A DNA stretch of 64,000 nucleotides from Haliclona indistincta. Taxonomy: Eukaryota; Porifera; Demospongiae; Haplosclerida; Chalinidae. Each line of letters opens with the position of its first letter. Positions within the stretch are counted from its first letter, which is position 1. A program made the position numbers and the translations under genes. The DNA is taken from positions 13,535,068 through 13,599,067 of the forward strand of contig OZ024787.1 in NCBI GenBank assembly GCA_964017065.1. Direction: 5' to 3'. The notes under the pieces were generated by a model. The model worked only from the letters and a program-made list of their open reading frames with translations, was not told where the DNA came from and made no database searches. Of the stretch, positions 1-11,420 are shown in pieces.

Positions 1-592
1 ATCACAAAAAGAATTTGTGTACCCATTTCTAAGATTTGGTTCACATAATTGCATCACGACCACAATTACGTTGAGCCTGTGTCAAAGCGTAGGTCAATGC
101 ATGCAATCAATGTATTGACTTGCAGTTGAGACGCAACACAGCCTCAGCTAATAATATAGTGAAACAATTTATACTGGCATGCATACATGGTGCATGCATG
201 TGCATAGAAGAGTCAATAGGAACTGAAAATAAATTTCCTAACCTGCAAATACATTTTTAGAAAGCTTTCAATTCAGCCCTATAATTATGGCTGACAGTTA
301 CATGTACTACATAATTTTAGACCGTCAAGCTAAGCATAGAGTGCATGGAAGTAAGAGCAATTATAGTGCTAGCATCATTATGGTGACATTCAGTGAATTT
401 GCGAAATTTAGATAATACATTTGTAGTGTCAAAGTGAATACAAGTCCCTTTTACAGGTAACAGAATATCCAATCCTTCAGTACGGGTGTCATAATAGGCC
501 GGGGCACTATAATTATACGAGGTAGTTGCATTTGCAAATAGTTATATTATCATGATTTCAGCATTATAATAATAATTTCATGCTCCATGTAG
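1..592. other. Non-coding, probable last intron of the sulfotransferase
   Basis: A+T-rich sequence with no convincing coding potential. The acceptor AG at 591-592 opens the sulfotransferase exon, so most of this stretch is probably intron. I see no repeat or RNA gene in it. Confidence 0.4.
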
Positions 593-927
593 ATTCAGAT
601 AACATACTGTTCATGAAGTATGAAGATATGAAAGAGGATACTAAGGGAGCTGTTGAAACTGTGTCTAGGTTCATGGGCTATGATCTTAGCTCTACTGTGG
701 TGGACTCCATCTGTGAACAGACCTCCTTCGACTCTATGAAGAATAATGATTCTGTAAACCAGTCCTGGAAGAGAGCTGAAAATAAACTAACGGAAGGATG
801 TGAAGACTTCATACGTAAAGGCATTGTTGGGGACTGGAGGAGTCACTTCACTGAGGATCAGTCACTTAGAATAGACAAAATGTACGTTGAAAGAATGTCT
901 AGAACTGGATTAGTGTTTAGGTTTTAG
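593..927 (+). CDS. Cytosolic sulfotransferase, terminal exon (partial)
   Basis: This is the C-terminal part of a SULT-type enzyme, which moves the sulfonate of PAPS onto hydroxyl or amine groups of small molecules in the cytosol. The visible peptide contains ILFMKYEDMK, typical of the family core, and near the end RKGIVGDWRSHF, the conserved RKGxxGDW PAPS-binding signature, followed by a TGLVFRF tail. About 110 residues are present out of roughly 290 in the family. The exon is taken to start after the acceptor AG at 591-592, in the middle of a codon; the ATG at 580 lies before that acceptor and is probably not a start. Upstream exons lie outside the window. Stop codon is TAG at 925-927. Substrate cannot be told. 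Confidence 0.85.
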
Positions 928-2029
928 TCATACTCATTGCATTGGTTTGTGTATGCAGCATCAGCTCGCCCACACATTCTATAAGCCCATAACAGGATGT
1001 TAATTGCTCTTAGCAACCACAGCACTGAATGTGATGGGTTATCCCCTTGAAGCAAAATGTGTGAAAACTCTTTTATTTATTCTCTTCGTGTGGAACACTG
1101 TAGACTAATGTAAGTCTGGCTCGGTCAGCTTCTCATTCTGGAGTGGCTGCTACCGCAGTGACTATAGTATCAAAATTCACCAGCCAATAGCTTTGACTAC
1201 AGAGCGGCAGTATTCATTATAACTCAGTGTTTTGTTGTGTATAATTATGATGAATTCACTCAATCAGGACTAGTGTCACTATAGAGCAGTACCTCAGTTG
1301 TTGTGCAGCCGGATCGTAGGAAAGGACTATTATCTATTAGGACCATGATCCCACCCCATCATGGACTGATTGCAGCGAGTGCACTGGTGAAAGTGGTGTG
1401 CATAATCCAGCTCCTCCTGAATGAGTGAAAAAACTTAGCTTCAACCATTTCTATTAAAGTTTCGTCACCATTGCTACTTCATTTAAAATTCAAATTTAAA
1501 TTCAAATTGCAAGCCTTGGTATAATTATTATAGTTAGTTGAGAGAGTGAAGTGGAGGTTGTTTGGGAAAGGCAATTTGTATTAATGATCACTAGTTTTGC
1601 ATTGTGCAAGTGGGAGGAGAATTCTGTCAATTAGGACTGAAGTCTGAACGGATCCGCAGAGGACCAAATCCGCTGTGACGCCGCCGCCGAGTAAAATGAC
1701 TAAGCTACATGTATCTTCAGGCTACCAAAACTATAGGTTCCATAACTATTATGCAATCATGATTTTTTTAATTAACATGTGCCGCGATAGGTATGATATC
1801 AATATTCATAATATGGATCCTATAAAGTTATACAAAGTCATGAAATGGGCAATACAGCAGTTATACATGTTATAAAAATAGAAACTCTGTGACATAATAC
1901 ACAATCATGCAACTGGTAGCAAAAAATAATCATGTACGCTAAAATTACCAATAATTGTCAAGATAGATGTGATGTAACATCTCTTAGTCATCTCAGTAAT
2001 GATTATACAGTAGAAACTGACTGGGCTCA
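928..2029. other. Intergenic; four-copy arrestin 3' flank
   Basis: 928-1112 shows nothing recognisable. From about 1113 the sequence matches the flanks at about 22999, 14028 and 40756, each lying just downstream of an A- or B-type arrestin gene. This marks the left edge of the duplicated unit. Short ORFs here are not conserved between the four copies. Confidence 0.6.
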
Positions 2030-3019
2030 TTATGACAGACTTGTGTCAAGAACATTGCCGAGAAATATATCAAACTCAATAATCAGATTAGTGGCTCCAA
2101 AAATTACAGCCTCCACTCTTAAGACGTAGCCAAAAGCAATAATCGAGCAATTAGTGATAGATGGCCCAGTGTTTGGAATATGTAGAGGAGGTGGTGCCCA
2201 CGATGAGCTATTGCCGGGCTGGATGGGAGTGTTGCTGATTGCAACTAGCCAGTGTCTTGACTCAACTATACTAGTTCCCCAGGCTTGGTCTCGTCTGCTT
2301 ACATTTTGTGCAGTATATTTCACTCGCCTGATTAAAGTTGCTTTGAGCTCCCTTATCTGTCTGTTGCTGCCATTCTCTATATCCACCTCGAGTGGTATAG
2401 CGTCATCTGCTCCAACAGCATATTTGTTCCTCGGAATGCGAGCAGTGAGGGATATGGGGCCAGATGCACAGCACAGGCAGCACAGGGTCTTCTGGTCAGA
2501 CAGCCGAATCCCAGGAGTGAAATTTGGATATACAACAGCTGGTGGTGAATAAATTAATTCCACAGTATGGACAATCTTCTTTTTGAATAAACCTGTTTGA
2601 CTAATTTTTGCTTCCAAGTCGTAAACGATATTTCCCACTCGACCAACCTCTTCGAACTGATGATAGAACGAACGAGGGAGCTCGCAGCCGGATTGGAGAT
2701 TCGCTTGAAATCTCAGCGAAAACGGGAAACGATGAGATCCTGCTTCGAGTTGACCGCCAGGAACGTCTTCTTTTCTCCAAACATCAGCAACAACGTCCAT
2801 GTAGGCTACGTGAGACTCGTATGTGCGGGGATTACTTCCGTTGGCGCCTATCGTGAATTTTACGTTAGTATTTCCTCGAAGAGAGACTTTGATTGCTTCA
2901 TAACCAGTCTTGGGCTTATCTGTGACTACCAGGACATACCCAGTCACGTCACATACACGGTTTTCGATAACACGACCGTCTTCAGGAGACGTAAGAACGA
3001 TCCGAAATTCTTTCACCAT
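2030..3019 (-). CDS. Alpha-arrestin-like protein, gene A, unit 1
   Basis: An intronless 329-residue arrestin-domain protein. Arrestin_N occupies about residues 1-165 (start MVKEFRIVL; VTGYVLVV and SFSLRF-type strands) and Arrestin_C about 183-320 (GPISLTARIPRNKYAVG, then EVDIENGS, the usual ARRDC signature). A cysteine cluster, CCLCC, sits at about 180-184 between the domains. Family members act as membrane-trafficking adaptors for receptors and transporters. No PPxY motif, which many ARRDC proteins use to recruit Nedd4-type ubiquitin ligases, is visible, and the C-terminal tail is very short. A TATA box lies about 50 bp upstream of the ATG. The gene diverges from the P450 gene starting at 3743. 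The partner in unit 2 (24062-25051) differs at 12 residues, clustered in the C domain. Confidence 0.85.
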   Translation of the reverse strand: MVKEFRIVLTSPEDGRVIENRVCDVTGYVLVVTDKPKTGYEAIKVSLRGNTNVKFTIGANGSNPRTYESHVAYMDVVADVWRKEDVPGGQLEAGSHRFPFSLRFQANLQSGCELPRSFYHQFEEVGRVGNIVYDLEAKISQTGLFKKKIVHTVELIYSPPAVVYPNFTPGIRLSDQKTLCCLCCASGPISLTARIPRNKYAVGADDAIPLEVDIENGSNRQIRELKATLIRRVKYTAQNVSRRDQAWGTSIVESRHWLVAISNTPIQPGNSSSWAPPPLHIPNTGPSITNCSIIAFGYVLRVEAVIFGATNLIIEFDIFLGNVLDTSLS

Positions 3020-3065
3020 CTTGAGCCTGTAAGCGGAGAGTAAAGACGGCTCTGAGGGAAGCGGA

Positions 3066-3073
3066 CTATATAG
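3066..3073 (-). promoter_or_regulatory. TATA box of arrestin A
   Basis: CTATATAG lies 47-54 bp upstream of the ATG at 3019 and is kept at the same spacing in A of unit 2 and both B genes. Conserved spacing beside intronless genes supports a core promoter element. Confidence 0.6.
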
Positions 3074-3680
3074 GCTTCAGGATAGTCATGACAGCCAAGC
3101 TGTACTCTGTACTTCACATTTCTGATCATGCAGATCATGACTATGATGACGACTGATTTAGATTTCCCAAATTATGTGCGGGGGAAGTCCCCAAGTGACC
3201 ATGAATAAACATCATCAGAACATAATGCTGCACACATTATTGTCATGACTAGGTGCAAGGGACTTTTTCAGAAACACATGGATATTAGCACTTCCAATTA
3301 CAGTATAATATAATATTAACAATTTTAATGAAAACATAAGATGAACTAGGCCTCAGCAGCTTGTCATTCTCTTACATAACACAATTATGGACAACAACGA
3401 TCATCTTCTATTGGCAGACAGATTCATGTTCACCCAGCTGTGTTTGGAATGGATAATGCGTGGTCTCCCATGCCGGATTCATCATAATTTTTTTATTATA
3501 GCCGCGCTGTTCGGCGAGACCGTCAATATTAATTTTCACCAGCAAGTTCAATTGTCAGTACAACAGAAGAGTCTCCATGGGATCGTTATAGCTGCTTTCA
3601 AGCCCGGTTAACTTCATCAAAAACGTACAGCAGGCCCTTCTTTGCACTCGACCACATCATTACCATCGTGCCAAACAAAA

Positions 3681-3707
3681 TGACGTCACCTAAAAAAAAT
3701 TCACGTG
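3681..3707 (+). promoter_or_regulatory. CRE palindrome and E-box upstream of P450 copy 1
   Basis: TGACGTCA (3681-3688) and CACGTG (3702-3707) lie 36-62 bp upstream of the P450 start codon. Both recur at matching places before P450 copies 2 and 3, including copy 3 where the sequence just upstream has changed. CREB/ATF and bHLH factors bind such sites in general; use here is inferred. Confidence 0.5.
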
Positions 3708-6207
3708 ACTTGACATTATTTTTGCCGATAAGTTAACTGAACATGGCTGTTCTGGGTGTGTTGGCTGCTGTGATTGCAGCTCTCCTCGCGGCAGTGCTGT
3801 TCGTGTTTGTGGCCTACACTGTCTACCTGGTGATAGTGCACCGTCGATACGCGCACATACCACAACCAAAGGGAGCCTCGTGAGTCTTTGAGCCAGTCAC
3901 GCTTCAGTGCAGTACTCCGCTAGCCTCGTCCCCAGTCCCTCAAAGTACTCCGCTAGCTTCGTTTAGTTTTTACTTAGGTCATGTGCCTGTACTTCGTAAA
4001 TGGATGAAATCTGGTCGACTAGTGCATGAGCTGATGATTGAGTGGTGAGTTCAACAACCTAGTTGTTATAAGTATGCGCATCTCCATTTCTCAATACGTA
4101 CACACACAGGTATTATGAGGTTGGTCCTGTCTACAAGACGGTGTTTTACCATCGAGTGAATGTGATTTCTCCTGATGTAGACTCTATAAAGGTAGAGTGT
4201 GAGATATTTCACCTCTATTACACATAAAGTCCTTTCGAAAATTGTTTGTAGTTTATGACGCTGTGTACAATGTAGTTGCACTTGAACCATGATATGCACA
4301 GTTCTAAAAATTCAATTTCGCTGTATCATAATAAATTATAGGAGTTGAGTTCTTCAAAAGTGTCAAAGCCATTAATGCCTGGATTAAATTATGTGCTAGG
4401 TCAACGGTAAGCCCATCCTGCTACCAAGTGATTTTTACACTACTGTTTTAAAAGGTTTATAAAGAATAGCGTGCTTACTGTTTCAACTTATAAAGAATGG
4501 ATTGGTTGACGAAAAACATTTGACACTTCATTTACACGAAGGTACTCAAGTTTATGTATCACATGCGTAAATTATGTTTAATTTTGTTTAGTCACTTGAA
4601 CAGTTTAGTGCCAGTGTTTAACAAAGTTGCTAAAGAGCATTTGATTGATAACCTGAGGAGCAAAGCAGATGGAGAGACTGTGGTAGACATGTTGACGGAG
4701 TTCAACACCACTACGCTCCAAGTGATCAGTATTGTGAGTCTGGTATGACTGATGCACGCGGTTACAGATTGTACATATTGACAGGTTGCGTTCGGAACTG
4801 ACTTCTCTCAAGATCAATACGTCCAATCACTTATTGGCGACAAAGAGCTACTTTTCCTGATCAATAAGACCATGGAGGGGATGATGCAATCATTCATGAA
4901 CCCTATACGCAAGGTACGGACACTGATACTTTCAAATTTTCGAAAGTGATGTCTTGTTTTCTAGTATATTTCGTTTTGGAATCGATCTTACAATGATGCT
5001 ACTCTGAGGCTACGACAGATTGGAGAGTACTGCATCAGGAAGAGACTGACTGCTCTGGAGAACAATGAGGAGATCCCTCACGACATACTCACCCTCATAC
5101 TACAAACTGTCCGTGAGTTAATAGTTTCTTTCAAATTAATACAATAAGTAATTTTCTTTTTTTGTGTTTTAGTTGTCGAAAAAACTCTGGACATCGAACA
5201 ATTGGTGGATGAATTTGTCACTTTTTATTTCGCAGGTAAGTGTGGGTAGAAATCAACTTTGTTATGAGCGATTATACATTGTGATCAAGCCTATATGTAC
5301 GATGGATTCGAGGTGTCAGATCACCACGGAAACTGATGTTTAAGACGTCCCGAGCGCATAGCACGAGGGCGTTTAAGTTTTTTTCTAAGGTGAGCTAAAT
5401 CTCGTAGATCTTGTGGGATACTAGAAATCCTTGAGAAGTCCCCAGAGTTGAGCGACAGCGTGTTTTCGCAATGTAATCTAGAGTGCATTTTTTGATGTCT
5501 CCATCTTGTTGTAGTTATTAAAGACATAGTTAATTAAAGGTGTAATAATTAAAACCACAGGTGTAATTTATTACACCTGTCACGGACCAATCAGATTGCA
5601 GAATTGCATTTGTATAATGGAGTTTAGACCATACTTCAATGTGATCATGTATTCTATTGGTCAGCCAGAGGTGAACTAAATCCAGTAGACCATCGCTGAT
5701 TTCACTTAGTTCACCTTTAACCACAGCAACATGGCGGCGTTGAAAATGCACACGAGTTTACACTGCCATCGTTCGAAAACATGCTGTCATCCGACTCTGG
5801 TGACTTCTCAAGCATCTCTACTACCTTGAGCGTTTCGGTTGCTGAAGCACAGGTATAGTCTAAATACCTTAGAATATGGATTCTCGGTGTCTACGAGATC
5901 TAGCTAACCTTGGAAGTGAAATAGACGCACACGCACTACACGCTTGCAGCGATCTAAATCCTGTGGACACCTAGAATCACCTATACGTGTATACGTACCA
6001 TTCCATGGTGAGGGAGACATGAAGTTTAAGTCCTCCATTTTTTAGGTCAGGAAACCTCCAGTACCTTGCTGTCGTTCACTACCGCGTTGTTAATGCAGCA
6101 TCCTGATGTACTGCACAGGTGAGTGACACATTGTATAGCAGAACATTTCATGAGAGACAAGAGTTCAATGGAAAACATACCCTGTGCGCTATGTGTGTGT
6201 ACAAAAA

Positions 6208-6296
6208 CCAAGCTGTTGAGAGCTATTTCATGACAATCATCTGTTTACTGCCTTATTGCTCGAAGATTGTCATGAAATAGCTCTCAACAGCTTGGT
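6208..6296 (+). repeat. Hairpin in P450 copy 1 intron 10
   Basis: Arms of about 32 bp around ACCAAGCTGTTGAGAGCTAT (left, from about 6210) and its complement ending near 6296, loop about 25 bp. Copy 3 has only the right arm, so the left arm was gained in copy 1. Confidence 0.8.
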
Positions 6297-7324
6297 TGGT
6301 GAATATTTATTCGTTGAAAGACGCCTGCGAAGTCGAGAAAGTCTCCTGTCGCGTGCTATGGTCATGTATTCCTATTAGCAACATCGCCGATTAGAACATT
6401 CCGGTAAGTGGGTGTGCCACAATTGTGAGACTGAGCGTACACGTACATTCAACGCGTGCTGGTACATGTATGTGTTCTCTGAATTCTATTATATAGTTTA
6501 CACGCGAAGTCACTAGGGGTAGCATTCACATCAATTTCTGCACATTTGCACTGTTAGCTCATGTTTCACTGATGTATGGTTGCTTAATCTAACAACTATT
6601 AGCTCATGTAGTAGCCTTAGAACAAGTGTGGTAATCAAAATGATATCTATAATAAGCATGACTTGTGTGTTACATGCAATGTGCTATTCATAGTCACAGA
6701 AGACTTACATCAACTCTCGTCTCGCCAGTGTTTGATTCTAGCAGTAGTTACTAAGGTATTACTCCCTAGCAACCAAGCTTACCAAGCTAACGGTCACCTG
6801 TGTAAGGGTGATTCACCATTGGTAGACAGTGGTGAAGCACTTTTGAAACAGTGAATAGTCTGTGAAAATTTTTTTTATGCGTTGACTACTCTTTAGAGTG
6901 ATGGAGGAGATAGAGGAGGTTGTGGGTGACAAGACTGCAGTAGAGGCTGATGACCTGGACAAGCTGACATACATGAACCAGGTAAATTTGTACATGTCGA
7001 TTACTATAAAATTCGCCCATGAAATATTTTTTTGCATTTTTCGTGGGTGTCCTTAAAGCGTAAAATTGAACCCATACATTTTATATTGCAGCAAAAGTTT
7101 TACCCCAAAAAATTAATGTCAATCAAATTTTTGTCATCTTGTCAGTATATTTTTCATTTTTTTGTTTTTATGCTCATTTTGATCAGGTATTTGAGGAGAC
7201 ATTGCGTCTATATCCACCAGCTCCAAGCACAGTAAAGACAGCTCCTGCTGGCTTTGTACTCGGAGGATATGCCATTCCAGAAGGCACTATGATTACTGTA
7301 AGCTGTTAACTCTTTGAGCTTTAT

Positions 7325-7890
7325 TATTCCTCGGTGGGCGGAGCCACGAGGCATACAGTAGTCGTATTCTGTCTGTCTGTCTGTCTGTTTGTTTGTCTGT
7401 CTGTCGCAATGATTTCTTGTCGCTCGATGAAAACTAATCCCTGAAACAAGCAACACTGGTAGAAATCGATACTTGCTCGAATTTGAATTTTAAGAAGTTT
7501 GATTTTAAAGCTTAGTGCGTAAGTTATCGCGTAAATTGCTCACGGCTGGTTTGGTTTTGTAGCGCACGCTGAAAGTTAAGCTCTGAAACTAGCAATGCAA
7601 GTAGAACACGGTATTATCTCACTTTTGAACATATAAAAACTTTATATGAAGCTTAGTAAGCCTTAGTTCGTGAGTTATGGCACTATTTGCTCACTTTGTT
7701 TACCGTTGCTGGCAATCTAGACTTCACCAAAGGCAAAGCTGTTCACAGTTGACTGCCTAGAAGCTGATAGGTTAGAATTTTACTACAGGATAGAAGCACA
7801 GGTCTGGAGAAATTGTGTAAGCAAGCTATGGAAGCTATCTCGCTCGTGGTATGCGTGTGACTGGTGTGCTAAACACTGTAGACACGCGTA
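7325..7890 (+). mobile_element. Old Harbinger-like element in intron 12
   Basis: Begins with CCTCGGTGGGCGGAGCCACG followed by a TCTG-rich tract and a body shared with the elements at 20464 and 39155. It occurs at the same place in P450 copies 2 (36418-36966) and 3 (51638-52190), so it predates the tandem duplication. The far end is not clear. Confidence 0.6.
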
Positions 7891-7914
7891 TTCAGCCCAG
7901 ATCTCTTTAGTTAA

Positions 7915-9755
7915 CCCTTTAACCCCTATTGTCGCCTTTTGGCGAAATACATACTTCAGACACCATAACTTTATCAAAAAGTGTTAAAATATTCCGAAAT
8001 TAAGCCAAATTGAAGAATACAAATAACCGCATAAAATTGACCGGTTTTCGGCGCGCCCCCTGCGCTAAACGTATTGGCTTTGGCATTTCTATGGCTTCAG
8101 TGCAAAATTCGCAACATTTCAGGAAAAACAAAATGGCTGCCATGAAAATTGGGACATTTTATGGCTTCAGGGTGCTCGGAAACACATTTTTGGACATTCT
8201 CTATGATCTGGGCTACATTTTGCACTCACCAAAACCACTGCTACAAGTAATAAAAACATTTTAACCAAAATGGAAGAGATTTAGGGTTGGTACATTTATC
8301 GAAAAAGTATGGAAACAAGATTTAAAATGAAAAGGATTGTAACAATAGCAGTGTAATGCTACCTCCCTATTAAATTAACCACAACTATCGAAAGCAGTTA
8401 ATTTAGGGAGGTAGCATTACACTGCTATTGTTACAATCCTTTTCATTTCAAATCTTGTTTCCATACTTTTTCGATAAATGTACCAACCCTAAATCTCTTC
8501 CATTTTGGTTAAAATGTTTTTATTACTTGTTTCTTTTCTTTTTTTTATTAATGACTTAGTTGTCACTTATGCTAATACAGTGTATAGTTTCAAAAGTAAT
8601 GAAATGAATTTGTAATATAATTAATAGTTCTGGCAGCTAGCTGAGACTGCACTCGATTGACTCTGCACTGCATGCAACATGTACCATGCAACATTAGCTA
8701 AGCTTAAGATAGCATTCTTACAAGCCTGAACAGACAAATCCAGTGTAACAGTGAAGATATGCTCGTTGTCTGCTGTGAACACTGTTGTGGCAGCAGCACT
8801 CGCGTTCCAAGCCATTTGTACTAAGGTGCGCTTGTATTAGAATAATTACATACACGGGCGTGCGCGAGTAGGCGTAACCTAGTAACGGAGTTCAAACAGA
8901 ATGATGGAATGGAGTCTGTTATGGACCAAAAATCGCTGTTTTTCTGGAAATACTCGCTTCTCCCAGTGTTTCAAGCCTAAATAGATATCAGGTGCACTGA
9001 TGGTCATAGGTAGCGTTGCTTCTGTGTAGGTTTAGTTGCGTTTGGTTCGCTCACTACTGTGCTAGACTCTCTGAAGAATAAGAAGAAGAAAGAAGAAGAT
9101 GAACAAACGGGTGACCACGTGAACTCTGGTTTACTACCTTAAACCTGGTTTCTTTTGCTTCTAAAGGTCTCTTTGTAATCGCACAAATCGTACAAGGAGC
9201 TTCAGAACGCTAGATTAGCTTGAAACGTCCGTACGGCGAAGATATGGTAGTGCCGTACTTAGTGCCTCCAGGCGAGACGCCATCTTGTCATGCCCATAGC
9301 AACTGGCCTTATAGTCTTTATTAGTAGACTCATTGTAAGCGCTTACCTCTTAAGGATAGCCCCTAGGTATTTAAAATACTCCTGATGTCGTCAACAGCCA
9401 AAATATACGTGAATTATTGCGTTTAGCCTTAGTGTAACCGCCATCTTGTTTTTCGCTCAACCCTAAATATGCCACTGCTACCGCGTGGCATAATTTGTGT
9501 GTACTTTTCAGTATCCAGCCCCAAAGTACTAACTTTGAGCAAAATTTGACGAGGCCGTTGCACTTTATCGGCTTCACTTTCGAAGTGGGAGGGGCATATC
9601 GACTGAATTGAGTGTGGGCAATTGCGGCTACTCACTGGCGCAAAAGGACGCAAATTTGAGACCAGTAGCACAAAAGACACACGAGATATTCACGAGAGAA
9701 GTGGTCAGCATTTACGAGGTTAAAATTTCAGCAAGATAATTTAGTAATTAAAGGG
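7915..9755 (+). mobile_element. piggyBac-like non-autonomous element
   Basis: Flanked on both sides by TTAA (7911-7914 and 9756-9759), with short inverted ends CCCTTTAA and TTAAAGGG. TTAA targets with ends starting CCC are typical of piggyBac elements. It is 1841 bp, carries no transposase ORF, and is absent from intron 12 of P450 copies 2 and 3. A related copy lies at about 53508-55262. A long internal hairpin occupies 8243-8530. Confidence 0.7.
8243..8530 (+). repeat. Long near-perfect hairpin inside the piggyBac-like element
   Basis: Arms of about 130 bp (from about 8243, and ending 8530) around a loop of about 25-30 bp. Arms begin ACAAGTAATAAAAACATTTT and end with its complement. The related element at 53.8 kb has the same fold, but with changes shared by both arms. 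Confidence 0.9.
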
Positions 9756-10382
9756 TTAAACTCCTTTATCCGTCCAAACGCCGTCGTCATTGTACCCACC
9801 TCGTCGCCAATATGTGACAACTTGACTAGTACTGATCAATCAAATGTATTAGTATAAACAGAAATTCTGTATACATGCATCTGCAGTTGCTGTGTTTGTG
9901 GAATGGTGGATAGTTGTGTTTGTGGATATAGTGTCATTCCACCGAGGCATCTGCACCTTAGGTGCTTCATCAAGTAATTTTTGTTTTTCTCTCCAGGTTC
10001 CAATCTATGTTATGCATCATATAGCGGAGAATTTTGATAATCCCTTTGAGTTCAACCCATCACGTTTTGACAGTGATCAAAAACGGTATTTATATAATTA
10101 TTGAGCTCATTCTGTTCCTAATTTTTCCTCTACTAGACCCAGTCCGTATGTCTATTTCCCATTTGGAATTGGTCACAGAGTATGTATTGGCAAGGTTTTT
10201 GCAATGGTGAGTGAGTACATGTACCCATGCGCTGGCAAGAAATACAATAAAATAGGCACCTGGTATCTACTGCATGCATGACTAGTGGTGGAATTCCACT
10301 GCTGTCAGTTATCATTGATGTGATAATAATAGATTAAAATTCATCAGTTTGCTTAATTATTGTTTGTAAAGCTCACTTGTTA

Positions 10383-10916
10383 TGCCGAGGTGTGGGCGGA
10401 GCCACGAGGCATACAGTAGTCTGTTCGTTTGTGTGTGTGTGTGTGTGTGTGTCCGCAATGCGTATCTCAGCAACCGCTTGCTACTAAGCGCTGAAACTTG
10501 CAATACAGGTAGATCTCGATAGTTTATGAAAATCAAATTTGAAAGATTTGCTATTAAAGCCTTTGTTTTGAAGTTATGGCGTGATTTGCTAACCTAAACA
10601 GCCGTCTTGAGCGCTCGGGCCTACTTCATAGACAAAACTGTCTACAGATGGCTACAGTGCAACTTGAAGGCTTGATCTGTGATAGTACAGCTCGCGCGAC
10701 TCCATTGGCAGCAGTGAAACTAGCGAGCGAAAGCTTGTTTGAGTTCACTTAGCTGCTCGACAGGTGAGCCGGAGCGAGCAGAGCAGTTACAGTCACGCCC
10801 AGCTACATTATTCTGTTTGGCTTCAATACAACTTTTGTACAACAGCTTGTACAGTTGCTGGATAGCTGCCACTAGCCTGCGCTTCCATAGAACTGTTGCT
10901 ATGATCTGCTGCTTGC

Positions 10917-10948
<32 letters not shown>

Positions 10949-11420
10949 AGCCTGTGCTTCCATAGCACTGTTGCTATGATCTGCTGCTGCTGAATAGCTG
11001 CCACTAGCCTGTGCTTCGACAGCACTGTTGCTATGATCTGCTGCTGCTGCTGGATAGCTACCACTAGCCTGCACTTCGACAGCACTGTTGCTATGATCTG
11101 CTGCTGCTGCTGGATAAGCTGTCACTAGCATGCACTTCCATAGCACTGTTGCTATGATCTGCTGCTTGCTGCTGCTGGATAGCTGCCACTAGCCTGTGCT
11201 TCCATAGCACTGTTGCTATGATCTGCTGCTTGCTTGCATGTTCCATGGATCTGCTGGTCACTTCTACTGTAGCTTGCATTGCATGCTTCTATGACACTGT
11301 ATTGATGCTTCCATGCATGGATCTACTGCATTCATGCATACGTGCTGTCATAATGCATCTGCTAATTGCATGCTAGCATACATGCTACTGCACCGAGGCA
11401 TCTGCACCTTTGGTGCTTTA
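10383..11420 (-). mobile_element. Harbinger-like element in intron 14 of P450 copy 1
   Basis: Flanked by TTA at 10380-10382 and 11421-11423. One end starts TGCCGAGGTGTGGGCGGAGC; the other ends GGTGCTTTA, preceded by ACCGAGGCATCTGCACC. Copies 2 and 3 of the gene have the uninterrupted intron. It carries no transposase ORF. A 60-bp minisatellite fills its middle. Confidence 0.75.
10869..11240 (+). repeat. CTG-rich minisatellite, period about 60 bp
   Basis: About six units, each with CACTAGCCTG, a CACTGTTGCTATGATCTGCT core and a variable CTG/GCT run. Spacings between units are about 60, 61 and 65 bp. Alanine-, glutamine- and serine-rich ORFs across it on both strands are artefacts of the repeat. 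Confidence 0.85.

Noticed and set aside
2154..3043. Plus-strand ORFs of 82-148 codons opposite arrestin A (and the same at 24327-25075, 41610-42604)
   Set aside because: Antisense shadows of the conserved arrestin reading frames; no family features of their own.
5321..5751. ORFs in P450 intron 9 (also 27327-27542 and 49607-49822)
   Set aside because: Shared by paralogous introns, but with frame-breaking indels between copies; intron sequence.
9371..9680. Overlapping minus-strand ORFs of 68 and 83 codons
   Set aside because: Inside the piggyBac-like element; not kept open in the related copy at 53.5-55.3 kb and unlike transposase.
10720..11279. Gln/Ala/Ser-rich ORFs on both strands
   Set aside because: Products of the CTG-rich minisatellite within a mobile element in an intron; no conservation in P450 copies 2 and 3.
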